Shown one piece after another: positions 1-14,300 of a stretch of 64,000 bases of DNA. The translations under genes and the position numbers were made by a program. The stretch lies in contig NC_080058.1 of assembly GCF_026212465.1 (NCBI RefSeq), forward strand, positions 19,549,041 to 19,613,040, read 5' to 3'. This DNA is from Amaranthus tricolor (taxonomy: Eukaryota; Streptophyta; Magnoliopsida; Caryophyllales; Amaranthaceae). Numbering within the stretch: position 1 is the first letter of the stretch; every line of letters begins with the position of its first letter. The notes beneath the pieces are model-generated. The model was not told the origin of the DNA, searched no databases, and saw only the letters and a list, made by a program, of their open reading frames with translations.

Positions 1-1049
1 TGTTAAATTGCGAATTTATGGGTTTTTAAGTGTTTTTGCCAATTTCGCGCATAAAGTGACTCAAACTTGGTTTGTTTTGCACGAAACTTGGCACACAATA
101 CTATTTGGTATATATTATAGTGTTGAAGTGGTTATAATTTAAAATCATTGTCATATTCTAATAATTACGTGTTAAGTGTCGATTTTATAGGTTTTTTAAG
201 CTTTTTTGGCACTTTCGCGCATAAAGTAGCTCAAACATGGTTTGTTTGGCACGAAACTTGGAACACAACACTATTTAGAATATATTATTGTGTTGAAGTG
301 ATTAGAATTGATAATCATAGTCATATGCTAGAAAATACGTGCTGATTTGTGATTTTAAGGGTTATTAAATGTTTTTGGCAATTTCGCGCATAAAGTAGTT
401 CAAACTTGGTTTGTTTTTCACAAACTTGGCACACAACACTATTTGGTTTATTTTATTTTGTTGAAGTGGTTATAATTGAAAATCATAGTCATATGCTAGC
501 AATTGCGTGCTAAGTTGCGATTTTAAGGGTTTTTAAGCTTTTTTGGCACTTTCGCGCATAAAGTAGCTCAACCTTGGTTTGTTTTGCAAGAAACATGGCA
601 CACAACACCATTAGGTATACATTATTTTTTTGAAGTGGATAGAAATGAAAATCATAGTGATATGCTAGAAATTACGTGTTAAGTTGCGATTTTATGGACT
701 TTAAAGCTTTTTTTGGCACTTTCGCGAATAAAATAGCTCAAACTTGGTTTGTTTCGCAAGAAACTTGGCATACAACATTATTTAGTATTTATTATTGTGT
801 TGAAGTTGTTTGAATTGAAAATCATAGTCATATGCTAAAAATGACGTGCTAAGTTGCGATTTTAAGGGTTTTTAAGTGTTTTTGGCAATTTCGCCCATAA
901 TGTGACTTAAACTTGGTTTGATTTGCACGAAACATGGCACACAACACTACGTGGTATATATTATTGTTTTGAAGTGGTTATAATTGAAAATCATTGTCAT
1001 ATTCTAGAAATTACGTGTTAAATTGCGAATTTATGGGTTTTTATGCGTT

Positions 1050-1149
1050 NNNNNNNNNNNNNNNNNNNNNNNNNNNNNNNNNNNNNNNNNNNNNNNNNNN
1101 NNNNNNNNNNNNNNNNNNNNNNNNNNNNNNNNNNNNNNNNNNNNNNNNN
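1050..1149. other. Assembly gap (100 N) inside the satellite array
   Basis: Exactly 100 N lie between two satellite monomers. A round 100 is a common placeholder for a gap of unknown size, so the true array length is not known. Reading frames that cross it are meaningless. Confidence 0.98.
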
Positions 1150-4100
1150 TGTTTTTTCGCAATTTCGCGCATAAAGTGACTCAAACTTGGTTTGTTTTGT
1201 ACGAAACTTTGCACACAACACTATTTGGTATATATTTTTATGTTGAAGTGGTTAGAAGTGAAAATCATAGTCATATGCTATAAATTACATGCTAATTAAG
1301 TTGCGATTTTATGGGTTTTTTAAGCTTTTTTGGCACTTTCGCGCATAAAATAGCTCAAACTTGGTTTCTTTCGCACGCAATTTGGCACACAACACTATTT
1401 AGTTTTTGTTATTGTGTTGAAGTGGTTAGAATTTAAAATCATAGTCCTTTGCTAAAAATTACGTGCTAAGTTTTGATTTCCAGGGTTTTTAAGTGTTTTT
1501 TGGCAATTTCGCGAAAAAAGTGACTCAAACTTGGTTTGTTTTGCACGAAACTTGGCACACAACACTATTTGCTATATATTATTGTGTTGAACTGGTTATA
1601 ATTTAAAATAATTGTCATATTCTAGAAATTACGTGTTAAGTGTCGATTTTATAGGTTTTTAAGCTTTTTTGGCACTTTCGCGCATAAAGTAGCTCAAACA
1701 TGGTTTGTTTGGCACGAAACTTGGAACACAACACTATTTAGTATATATTATTGTGTTGAAGTGGTTAGATTTGATAATCATAGTCATATGCTAGAAAATA
1801 CGTGCTAAGTTGCGATTTTAAGGGTTGTTAAATGTTTTTGGCAATTTCGCACATAAAGTAGTTCAAACTTGGTTTGTTTAGCACAAACTTGGCACACAAC
1901 ACTATTTGGTTTATTTTATTTTGTTGAAGTGGTTAGAATTGAAAATCCTAGTCATATGCTAGCAATTGCGTGCTAATTTGCGATTTTAAGGGTTTTTAAG
2001 CTTTTTTGGCACTTTCGCGCATAAAATAGCTCAACGTTGGTTTGTTTTGCACGAAACATGGCACACAACACTATTTGGTATATATTATTTTGTTGAAGTG
2101 AATAGAAATGAAAATCATAGTGAGATGCTAGAAATTACGTGTTAAGTTGCGATTTTATGGGTTTTAAAGCTTTTTTGGCACTTTAGAGCATAAAATAGCT
2201 CAAACTTGGTTTGTTTCGCAAGAAACTTGGCATACAACACTATTTAGTATTTATTATTGTGTTGAAGTTGTTTAAATTGAAAATCATAGTCATATGCTAA
2301 AAATGACGTGCTAAGTTGCGATTTTAAGGGTTTTTTAAGTGTTTTTGGCAATTTCGCGCATAAAGTGACTGAAACTTGGTTTGATTTGCATGAAACTTGG
2401 CACACAACACTACTTGGTATACATTATTGTGTTGAAGTGGTTATAATTGATAATCATTGTCATATTCTAGAAATTACGTGTTAAATTGCGAATTAATGGG
2501 TTTTTATGCGTTTTTGGCACTTTCGCGCATAAAGTAGCACAACCTCTGTTTGTTTTGCACGAAACTTGGCACACAACACTATTTGGTATATATTATTGTG
2601 TTGAAGTGGGTAGAATCGAAAATCATAGTCATATGCTAGAAATTAGGTATTAAGTTGCGATTTTATGGGTTTTTTAAGCTTTTTTGGCACTTTCGCGCGT
2701 GAGTAGCTCAAACTTGGTTTGTTTAGCACGAAACTATGCACACAACATTATTTGGTATATATTATTATGTTGAAGTGGTTATAATTGAAAATCATAGTCA
2801 TATGCTATAAATTACGTGCTAACTAAGTTGAAACTTTATGGGTTTTTAAGCTTTTTTGGCACTTTCGCGCATAAAATAACTCCAACTTGGTTTGTTTTGC
2901 ACGAAACATGGCACACAACACTATTTGGTATATATTGTTTTGTTGAAGTGGATAGAAATGAAAATCATAGTGATATGCTAGAAATTACGTGTTAAGTTGC
3001 GATTTTATGGACTTTAAAGCTTTTTTTGGCACTTTCGCGAATAAAATAGCTCAAACTTGGTTTGTTTCGCAAGAAACTTGGTATACAACACAATTTAGTA
3101 TTTAATATTGTGTTGAAGTTGTTTGAATTGAAAATCATAGTCATATGCTAAAAATGACGTGCTAAGTAGCGATTTTAAGGGTTTTTTAGTGTTTTTGGCA
3201 ATTTCGCGCATAATGTGACTGAAACTTGGTTTGATTTGCATGAAACTTGGCACACAACACTTCTTGGTATATATTATTGTGTTGAAGGGGTTATAATTGA
3301 AAATCATTGTCAAATTTATGGGTTCTTATGCGTTTTTGGCACTCTCGCGCATAAAGTAGCTCAACCTCTGTTTATTTTGCACGAAACTTGGCACACAACA
3401 CTATTTGGTATATATTATTGTGTAGAAGTGGATAGAATCGAAAATCATTGTCATATGCTAGAAATTAAGTGTTAAGTTGCGATTTTATGGGTTTTTAAGC
3501 TTTTTTGGCACTTTCGCGCATGAAGTAGCTCAAACTTGGTTTGTTTTGCACGAAACTAGGCACACAACATTATTTGGTGTACATTATTATGTTGAAATGG
3601 TTAGAATTGAAAATCATAGTCATATGCTGTAAATTACGTGCTAATTAAGTTGCAACTTTATGGGTTTTTAAGCATTTTTGGCACTTTCGCGCATAAAATA
3701 GCTCCAACTAGGTTTGTTTTGCACGAAACATGGCACACAACACTATTTAGTGTATATTATTGTTCTGAAGTGGTTAGAATTCAAAATCATAGTCATATGC
3801 TAGAAATTACGTGCTAAGTTGCGATTTTAAGGGTTTTTAAGTGTTTTTTCGCAATTTCGCGCATAAAGTGACTCAAACTTGGTTTGTTTTGCACGAAACT
3901 TTGCGGACAACACTATTTGGTATATATTTTTATGTTAAAGTGGTTAGAATTTAAAATCTTAGTCATATGCTATAAATTACATGCTAATTAAGTTGCGATT
4001 TTTATGGGTTTTTTAAGCTTTTTTGGCACTTTCGCGCATAAAATAGCTCAACGTTGGTTTGTTTTGCACGAAACATGGCACACAACACTATTTGGTATAT

Positions 4101-5330
4101 ATTATTTTGTTGAAGTGAATTGAAATGAAAATCATAGTGAGATGCTAGAAATTACGTGTTAAGTTGCGATTTTATGGGTTTTAAAGCCTTTTTGGCACTT
4201 TCGCGCATAAAATAGCTCAAACTTGGTTTGTTTCGCAAGAAACTTGGCATACAACACTATTTATTATTTATTATTGTGTTGAAGTTGTTTGAATTGAAAA
4301 TCATAGTCATATGCTAAAAATGACGTGCTAAGTTGCGATTTTAAGGGTTTTTAAGTGTTTTTGGCAATTTCGCGCATAAAGTGACTGAAACTTGGTTTGA
4401 TTTGCACGAAACTTGGCACACAACACTACTTTGTATACATTATTGTGTTGAAGTGGTTATAATTGAAAATCATTGTCATATTCTAGAAATTACGTGTTAA
4501 ATTGCGAATTTATGGTTTTATATGTGTTTTTTGGCACTTTTTGCGCATAAAGTAGCTCAACCTCTATTTGTTTTGCAAGAAACTTGGCACACAACACTAT
4601 TTGGTATATATTATTGTGTTGAAGTGGATAGATTCGAAATTCATAGTCATATGCTAGAAATTAAGTGTTAAGTTGCGATTTTATGGGTTTTTAAGCTTTT
4701 TTGGCACTTTCGCGCATAAGTAGCTCAAAACTTGGTTTGTTTTGCACGAAACTATGCACACAACATTATTTTGTATATATTATTATGTTGAAGTGGTTAG
4801 AATTGAAAATCATAGTCATATGCTATAAATTACGTGCTAACTAAGTTGAAACTTTATGGGTTTTTAAGCTTTTTTGGCACTTTCGCGCATAAAAAAGCTC
4901 CAACTAGGTTTGTTTTGCACGAAACATGGCACACAACACTATTTAGTGTATATTATTGTTATGAAGTGGTTAGAATTCAAAATCATAGTCATATGCTAGA
5001 AATTACGTGCTAAGTTGCGATTTTAAGGGTTTTTAAGTGTTTTTCGCAATTTCGCGCATAAAGTGACTCAAACTTGGTTTGTTTTGCACGAAACTTTGCA
5101 CACAACACTATTTGGTATATATTTTTATGTTGAAGTGGTTAGAATTTAAAATCATAGTCATATGCTATATATTACATGCTAATTAAGTTGCGATTTTATG
5201 GGTTTTTAAGCTTTTTTGGCACTTTCGCGCATAAAATAGCTCAAACTTGGTTTCTTTCGCACGCAACTTGGCACACAACACTATTTAGTTTTTGTTATTG
5301 TGTTGAAGTGGTTAGAATTGAAAATCATAG

Positions 5331-8300
5331 TACTTTGCTAAAAATTACGTGCTAAGTTTTGATTTCCAGGGTTTTTAAGTGTTTTTGGCAATTTCGCGCA
5401 TAAAGTGACTCAAACTTGGTTTGTTTTGCACGAAACTTGCCACACAACACTATTTGGTATATATTATTGTGTTGAAGTGGTTATAATTTAAAATCATTTT
5501 CATATTCTAGAAATTACGTGTTAAGTGTCGATTTTATAGGTTTTTAAGCTTTTTTGGCACTTTCGCGCATAAGTAGCTCAAACTTGGTTTGTTTTGCACG
5601 AAACTATGCACACAACATTATTTTGTATATATTATTTTGTGGAAGTGGTTAGAATTGAAAATCATAGTCATATGCTATAAATTACGTGCTAACTAAGTTG
5701 AAACTTTATGGGTTTTTACGCTTTTTTGGCAATTTCGCGCATAAACTAGCTCCAACTAGGTTTGTTTTGCACGAAACATGGCACACAACACTATTTAGTG
5801 TATATTATTGTTTTGAAGTGGTTAGAATTCAAAATCATAGTCATGTGCTAGAAATTACGTGCTAAGTTGCGATTTTAAGGGTTTTTAAGTGTTTTTTTCG
5901 CAATTTCGCGCATAAAGTGACTCAAACTTGGTTTGTTTTGTACGAAACATTGCACACAACACTATTTGGTATATATTTTTATGTTGAAGTGGTTAGAATT
6001 GAACTTCATAGTCTTATGCTATAAATTACATGCTAATTAAGTTGCGATTTTATGGGTTTTTAAGCTTTTTTGGCACTTTCGCGCATAAAATAGCTCAAAC
6101 TTGGTTTTTTTCGCACGCAACTTGGCACACAACACTATTTAGTTTTTGTTATTGTGTTGAAGTGGTTAGAATTGAAAATCATAGTCCTTTGCTAAAAATT
6201 ACGTGCTAAGTTTTGATTTTCAGGGTCTTTAAGTGTTTTTGGCAATTTCGCGCATAAAGTGACTCAAACTTAGTTTGTTTTGCACGAAACTTGGCTCACA
6301 ACACTATTTGGTATATATTATTGTGTTGAAGTGGTTATAATTTAAAATCATTATCATATTCTAGAAATTACGTGTTAAGTGTCGATTTTATAGGTTTTTA
6401 AGCTTTTTTGGCACTTTCGCTCATAAAGTAGATCAAACATGGTTTGTTTGGCACGAAACTTGGAACACAACACTATTTAGTATATATTATTGTGTTGAAG
6501 TGGTTAGATTTGATAATCATAGTCATATGCTAGAAAATACGTGGTAAGTTGCGATTTTAAGGGTTGTTAAATGTTTTTGGCAATTTCGCACATAAAGTAG
6601 TTCAAACTTGGTTTGTTTAGCACAAACTTGGCACACAACACTATTTGGTTTATTTTATTTTGTTGAAGTGGTTAGAATTGAAAATCATAGTCATATGCTA
6701 GCAATTACATGCTAATTTGCGATATTAAGGGTTTTTAAGTGTTTTTCGCAATTTGGCGTATAAAGTGACTCAAACTTGGTTTGTTTTGCACGAAACTTTG
6801 CACACAACACTATTTGGCATATATTTTTATGTTGAAGTGATTAGAATTTAAAATCATAGTCATATGCTATATATTACATGCTAATTAAGTTGCGATTTTA
6901 TGGGTTTTTAAGCTTTTTTGGCACTTTCGCGCATAAAATAGCTCAAACTTGGTTTCTTTCGCACGCAACTTGGCACACAACACTATTTAGTTTTTGTTAT
7001 TGTGTTGAAGTGGTTAGAATTGAAAATCATAGTACTTTGCTAAAAATTACGTGCTAAGTTTTGATTTCCAGGGTTTTTAAGTGTTTTTGGCAATTTCGCG
7101 CATAAAGTGACTCAAACTTGGTTTGTTTTGCACGAAACTTGCCACACAACACTATTTGGTATATATTATTGTGTTGAAGTGGTTATAATTTAAAATCATT
7201 TTCATATTCTAGAAATTACGTGTTAAGTGTCGATTTTATAGGTTTTTAAGCTTTTTTGGCACTTTCGCGCATAAGTAGCTCAAACTTGGTTTGTTTTGCA
7301 CGAAACTATGCACACAACATTATTTTGTATATATTATTTTGTTGAAGTGATTAGAATTGAAAATCATAGTCATATGCTATAAATTACGTGCTAACTAAGT
7401 TGAAACTTTATGGGTTTTTACGCTTTTTTGGCAATTTCGCGCATAAACTAGCTCCAACTAGGTTTGTTTTGCACGAAACATGGCACACAACACTATTTAG
7501 TGTATATTATTGTTTTGAAGTGGTTAGAATTCAAAATCATAGTCATGTGCTATAAATTACGTGCTAAGTTGCGATTTTAAGGGTTTTTAAGTGTTTTTCG
7601 CAATTTCGGGCATAAAGTGACTCAAACTTGGTTTGTTTTGTACGAAACTTTGCACACAACACTATTTGGTATATATTTTTATGTTGAAGTGGTTAGAATT
7701 GAAAATCATAGTCTTATGCTATAAATTACATGCTAATTAAGTTGCGATTTTATGGGTTTTTAAGCTTTTTTGGCACTTTCGGGCATAAAATAGCTCAAAC
7801 TTGGTTTTTTTTCGCACGCAACATGGCACACAACACTATTTAGTTTTTGTTATTGTGTTGAAGTGGTTAGAATTGAAAATCATAGTCCTTTGCTAAAAAT
7901 TACGTGCTAAGTTTTGATTTTCAGGGTTTTTAAGTGTTTTTGGCAATTTCGCGCATAAAGTGACTCAAACTTGGTTTGTTTTGCACGAAACTTGGCACAC
8001 AACACTATTTGGTATATATTATTGTGTTGAAGTGGTTATAATTTAAAATCATTATCATATTCTAGAAATTACGTGTTAAGTGTTGATTTTATAGGTTTTT
8101 AAGCTTTTTTGGCACTTTCGCGCATAAAGTAGATCAAACATGGTTTGTTTGGCACGAAACTTGGAACACAACACTATTTAGTATATATTATTGTGTTGAA
8201 GTGGTTAGATTTGATAATCATAGTCATATGCTAGAAAATACGTGGTAAGTTGCGATTTTAAGGGTTGTTAAATGTTTTTGGCAATTTCGCACATAAAGTA

Positions 8301-11300
8301 GTTCAAACTTGGTTTGTTTAGCACAAACTTGGCACACAACACTATTTGGTTTATTTTATTTTGTTGAAGTGGTTAGAATTGAAAATCATAATCATATGCT
8401 AGCAATTACGTGCTAATTTGCGATTTTAAGGGTTTTTAAGCTTTTTTGGCACTTTCGCGCATAAAATAGCTCAACGTTGGTTTGTTTTGCACGAATCATG
8501 GCACACAACACTATTCGGTATATATTATTTTTTTGAAGTGAATTGAAATGAAAATCATAGTGAGATGCTAGAAATTATGTTTTAAGTTGCGATTTTATGG
8601 GTTTTAAAGCTTTTTTGGCACTTTCGCGCATAAAATAGCTCAAACATGGGTTTTTATATATTATTATTATGTTGAAGTGGTTATAATTGATAATCATTGT
8701 CATATTCTAGAAATTACGTGTTAAATTGCGAATTAATGGGTTTTTATGCGTTTTTGGCACTTTCGCGCATAAAGTAGCACAACCTCTGTTTGTTTTGCAC
8801 GAAACTTGGCACACAACACTATTTGGTATATATTATTGTGTTAAAGTGGGTAGAATCGAAAATTCATAATCATATGCTAGAAATTAGGTGTTAAGTTGCG
8901 ATTTTATGGGTTTTTAAGCTTTTTTGGCACTTTCGCGCGTGAGTAGCTCAAACTTGGTTTGTTTTGCACGAAACTATGCACACAACATTATTTCGTATAT
9001 ATTATTATGTTGAAGTGGTTAGAATTGAAAATCATAGTCATATGCTATAAATTACGTGCTAATTAAGTTGAAACTTTATGGGTTTTTAAGCTTTTTTGGC
9101 ACTTTCGCGCATAAAAAAGCTCCAACTAGGTTTGTTTTGCACGAAACATGGCACACAACACTATTTAGTGTATATTATTGTTTTGAAGTGGTTAGAATTC
9201 AAAATTATAGTCATATGCTAGAAATTACGTGCTAAGTTGCGATTTTAAGGGTTTTTAAGTGTTTTTTCGCAATTTCGCGCATAAAGTGACTCAAACTTGG
9301 TTTGTTTTGCACGAAACTTTGCACACAACACTATTTGGTATATATTTTTATGTTGAAGTGGTTAGAATTTAAAATCATAGTCATATGCTATATACTACAT
9401 GCTAATTAAGTTGCGATTTTATGGGTTTTTAAGCTTTTTTGGCACTTTCGCGCATAAAATAGCTCAAACTTGGTTTCTTTCGCACGCAACTTGGCACACA
9501 ACACTATTTAGTTTTTGTTATTGTGTTGAAGTGGTTAGAATTGAAAATCATAGTACTTTGCTAAAAATTACGTGCTAAGTTTTGATTTCCAGGGTTTTTA
9601 AGTGTTTTTGGCAATTTCGCGCATAAAGTGACTCAAACATGGTTTGTTTTGCACGAAACTTGCCACACAACACTATTTGGTATATATTATTGTGTTGAAG
9701 TGGTTATAATTTAAAATCATTTTCATATTCTAGAAATTGCGTGTTAAGTGTCGATTTTATAGGTTTTTAAGCTTTTTTGGCACTTTCGCGCATAAGTAGC
9801 TCAAACTTGGTTTGTTTTGCACGAAACTATGCACACAACATTATTTTGTATATATTATTTTGTTGAAGTGGTTAGAATTGAAAATCATAGTCATATGCTA
9901 TAAATTACGTGCTAACTAAGTTGAAACTTTATGGGTTTTTACGCTTTTTTGGCACTTTCGCGCATAAACTAGCTCCAACTAGGTTTGTTTTGCACGAAAC
10001 ATGGCACACAACACTATTTAGTGTATATTATTGTTTTGAAGTGGTTAGAATTCAAAATCATAGTCATGTGCTAGAAATTACGTGCTAAGTTGCGATTTTA
10101 AGGGTTTTTAAGTGTTTTTTCGCAATTTCGCGCATAAAGTGACTCAAACTTGGTTTGTTTTGTACGAAACTTTGCACACAACACTATTTGGTATATAATT
10201 TTATGTTGAAGTGGTTAGAATTGAAAATCATAGTCTTATGCTATAAATTACATGCTAATTAAGTTGCGATTTTATGGGTTTTTAAGCTTTTTTGGCACTT
10301 TCGCGCATAAAATAGCTCAAACTTGGTTTTTTTCGCACGCAACTTGGCACACAACACTATTTAGTTTTTGTTATTGTGTTGAAGTGGTTAGAATTGAAAA
10401 TCATAGTCCTTTGCTAAAAATTACGTGCTATGTTTTGATTTTCAGGGTTTTTAATTGTTTTTGGCAATTTCGCGCATAAAGTGACTCAAACTTGGTTTGT
10501 TTTGCACGAAACTTGGCACACAACACTATTTGGTATATATTATTGTGTTGAAGTGGTTATAATTTAAAATCATTATCATATTCTAGAAATTACGTGTTAA
10601 GTGTCGATTTTATAGGTTTTTAAGCTTTGTTGGCACTTTCGCGCATAAAGTAGATCAAACATGGTTTGTTTGGCACGAAAATTGGAACACAACACTATTT
10701 AGTATATATTATTGTGTTGAAGTGGTTAGATTTGATAATCATAGTCATATGCTAGAAAATACGTGGTAAGTTGCGATTTTAAGGGTTGTTAAATGTTTTT
10801 GGCAATTTCGCACATAAAGTAGTTCAAACTTGGTTTGTTTAGCACAAACTTGGCACACAACACTATTTGGTTTATTTTATTTTGTTGAAGTGGTTAGAAT
10901 TGAAAATCATAGTCATATGCTAGCAATTACGTGCTAATTTGCGATTTTAAGGGTTTTTATGCTTTTTTGGCACTTTCGCGCATAAAATAGCTCAACGTTG
11001 GTTTGTTTTGCACGAATCATGGCACACAACGCTATTTGGTATATATTATTTTTTTGAAGTGAATTGAAATGAAAATCATAGTGAGATGCTAGAAATTACG
11101 TGTTAAGTTGCGATTTTATGGGTTTTAAAGCTTTTTTGGCACTTTCGCGCATAAAATAGCTCAAACTTGGTTTGTTTCGCAAGAAACTTGGCATACAACA
11201 CTATTTAGTATTTATTATTGTGTTGAAGTTCTTTGGATTGAAAATCATAGTCATATGCTAAAAATTACGTGCTAAGTTGCGATTTTAAGGGTTTTTAAGT

Positions 11301-14300
11301 GTTTTTGGCAATTTCGCGCATAAAATGACTGAAACTTGGTTTGATTTGCACGAAACTTGGCACACAACACTACTTGGTATACATTATTGTGTTGAAGTGG
11401 TTATAATTGAAAATCATTGTCATATTCTAGAAATTACGTGTTAAATTGCGAATTAATGGGTTTTTATGCGTTTTTGGCACTTTCGCGCATAAAGTAGCAC
11501 AACCTCTGTTTGTTTTGCACGAAACTTGGCACACAACACTATTTGGTATATATTATTGTGTTAAAGTGGGTAGAATCGAAAATTCATAATCATATGCTAG
11601 AAATTAGGTGTTAAGTTGCGATTTTATGGGTTTTTAAGCTTTTTTGGCACTTTCGCGCGTGAGTAGCTCAAACTTGGTTTGTTTTGCACGAAACTATGCA
11701 CACAACATTATTTGGTATATATTATTATGTTGAAGTGGTTAGAATTGAAAATCATAGTCATATGCTATAAATTACGTGCTAACCAAGTTGAAACTTTATG
11801 GGTTTTTAAGCTTTTTTGGCACTTTCGCGCATAAAAAAGCTCCAACTAGGTTTGTTTTGCACGAAACATGGCACACAACACTATTTAGTGTATATTATTG
11901 TTTTGAAGTGGTTAGAATTCAAAATTATAGTCATATGCTAGAAATTACGTGCTAAGTTGCGATTTTAAGGGTTTTTAAGTGTTTTTCGCAATTTCGCGCA
12001 TAAAGTGACTTAAACTTGGTTTGTTTTGCACGAAACTTTGCTCACAACACTATTTGGTATATATTTTTATGTTGAAGTGGTTAGAATTTAAAATCATAGT
12101 CATATGCTATATACTACATGCTAATTAAGTTGCGATTTTATGGGTTTTTAAGCTTTTTTGGCACTTTCGCGCATAAAATAGCTCAAACTTGGTTTCTTTC
12201 GCACGCAACTTGGCACACAACACTATTTAGTTTTTGTTATTGTGTTGAAGTGGTTAGAATTGAAAATCATAGTACTTTGCTAAAAATTACGTGCTAAGTT
12301 TTGATTTCCAGGGTTTTTAAGTGTTTTTGGCAATTTCGCGCATAAAGTGACTCAAACTTGGTTTGTTTTGCACGAAACTTGCCACACAACACTATTTGGT
12401 ATATATTATTGTGTTGAAGTGGTTATAATTTAAAATCATTTTCATATTCTAGAAATTGCGTGTTAAGTGTCGATTTTATAGGTTTTTAAGCTTTTTTGGC
12501 ACTTTCGCGCATAAGTAGCTCAAACTTGGTTTGTTTTGCACGAAACTATGCACACAACATTATTTTGTATATATTATTTTGTTGAAGTGGTTAGAATTGA
12601 AAATCATAGTCATATGCTATAAATTACGTGCTAACTAAGTTGAAACTTTATGGGTTTTTACGCTTTTTTGGCACTTTCGCGCATAAACTAGCTCCAACTA
12701 GGTTTGTTTTGCACGAAACATGGCACACAACACTATTTAGTGTATATTATTGTTTTGAAGTGGTTAGAATTCAAAATCATAGTCATGTGCTAGAAATTAC
12801 GTGCTAAGTTGCGATTTTAAGGGTTTTTAAGTGTTTTTTCGCAATTTCGCGCATAAAGTGACTCAAACTTGGTTTGTTTTGTACGAAACTTTGCACACAA
12901 CACTATTTGGTATATATTTTTATGTTGAAGTGGTTAGAATTGAAAATCATAGTCTTATGCTATAAATTACATGCTAATTAAGTTGCGATTTTATGGGTTT
13001 TTAAGCTTTTTTGGCACTTTCGCGCATAAAATAGCTCAAACTTGGTTTCTTTCGCACGCAACTTGGCACACAACACTATTTAGTTTTTATTATTGTGTTG
13101 AAGTGGTTAGAATTGAAAATCATAGTACTTTGCTAAAAATTACGTGCTAAGTTTTGATTTCCAGGGTTTTTAAGTGTTTTTGGCAATTTCGCGCATAAAG
13201 TGACTCAAACTTGGTTTATTTTGCACGAAACTTGCCACACAACACTATTTGGTATATATTATTGTGTTGAAGTGGTTATAATTTAAAATCATTTTCATAT
13301 TCTAGAAATTACGTGTTATGTGTCGATTTTATAGGTTTTTAAGCTTTTTTGGCACTTTCGCACATAAAGTAGCTCAAACATGGACATGGTTTGTTTGGCA
13401 CAAAACTTGGAACACAACACTATTTAGTATATAATATTGTGTTGAAGTGGTTAGATTTGATAATTATAGTCATATGCTAGAAAATACGTGCTAAGTTGCG
13501 ATTTTAAGGGTTATTAAATGTTTTTGGCAATTTCGCACATAAAGTAGTTCAAACTTGGTTTGTTTAGCACAAACTTGGCACACAACACTATTTGGTTTAT
13601 TTTATTTTGTTGAAGTGGTTAGGATTGAAAATCATAGTCATATGCTAGCAATTGCGTGCTAATTTGCGATTATAAGGGTTTTTAAGCTTTTTTGGCACTT
13701 TCGTGCATAAAATAGCTCAACGTTGGTTTGCTTTGCACGAAACATGGCACACAACACTATTTGGTATATATTATTTTGTTGAAGTGAATAGAAATGAAAA
13801 TCATAGTGAGATGCTAGAAATTACGTGTTAAGTTGCGAATTTATGGGTTTCAAAGCTTTTTTGGCATTTTCGCGCATAAAATAGCTCAAACTTGGTTTGT
13901 TTCGCAAGAAACTTGGCATACAACACTATTTAGTAATTATTATTGTGTTGAAGTTGTTTGAATTGAAAATCATAGTCATATGCTAAAAATGACGTGCTAA
14001 GTTGCGATTTTAAGGGTTTTTAAGTGTTTTTGGCAATTTCGCGCATAAAGTGACTGAAACTTGGTTTGATTTGCACGAAAATTGGCACACAACACTACTT
14101 GGTATACATTATTGTGTTGAAGTGGTTATAATTGAAAATCATTGTCATATTCTAGAAATTACGTGTTAAATTGCGAATTTATGGGTTTTTATGCGTTTTT
14201 GGCACTTTCGCGCATAAAGTAGCTCAACCTCTGTTTGTTTTACACGAAACTTGGCACACAACACTGTTTGGTATATATTATTGTGTTGAAGTGGATAGAA

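Noticed and set aside
994..1283. Frames running through the N gap
   Set aside because: The residues are unknown; they exist only because N codons are not read as stops.
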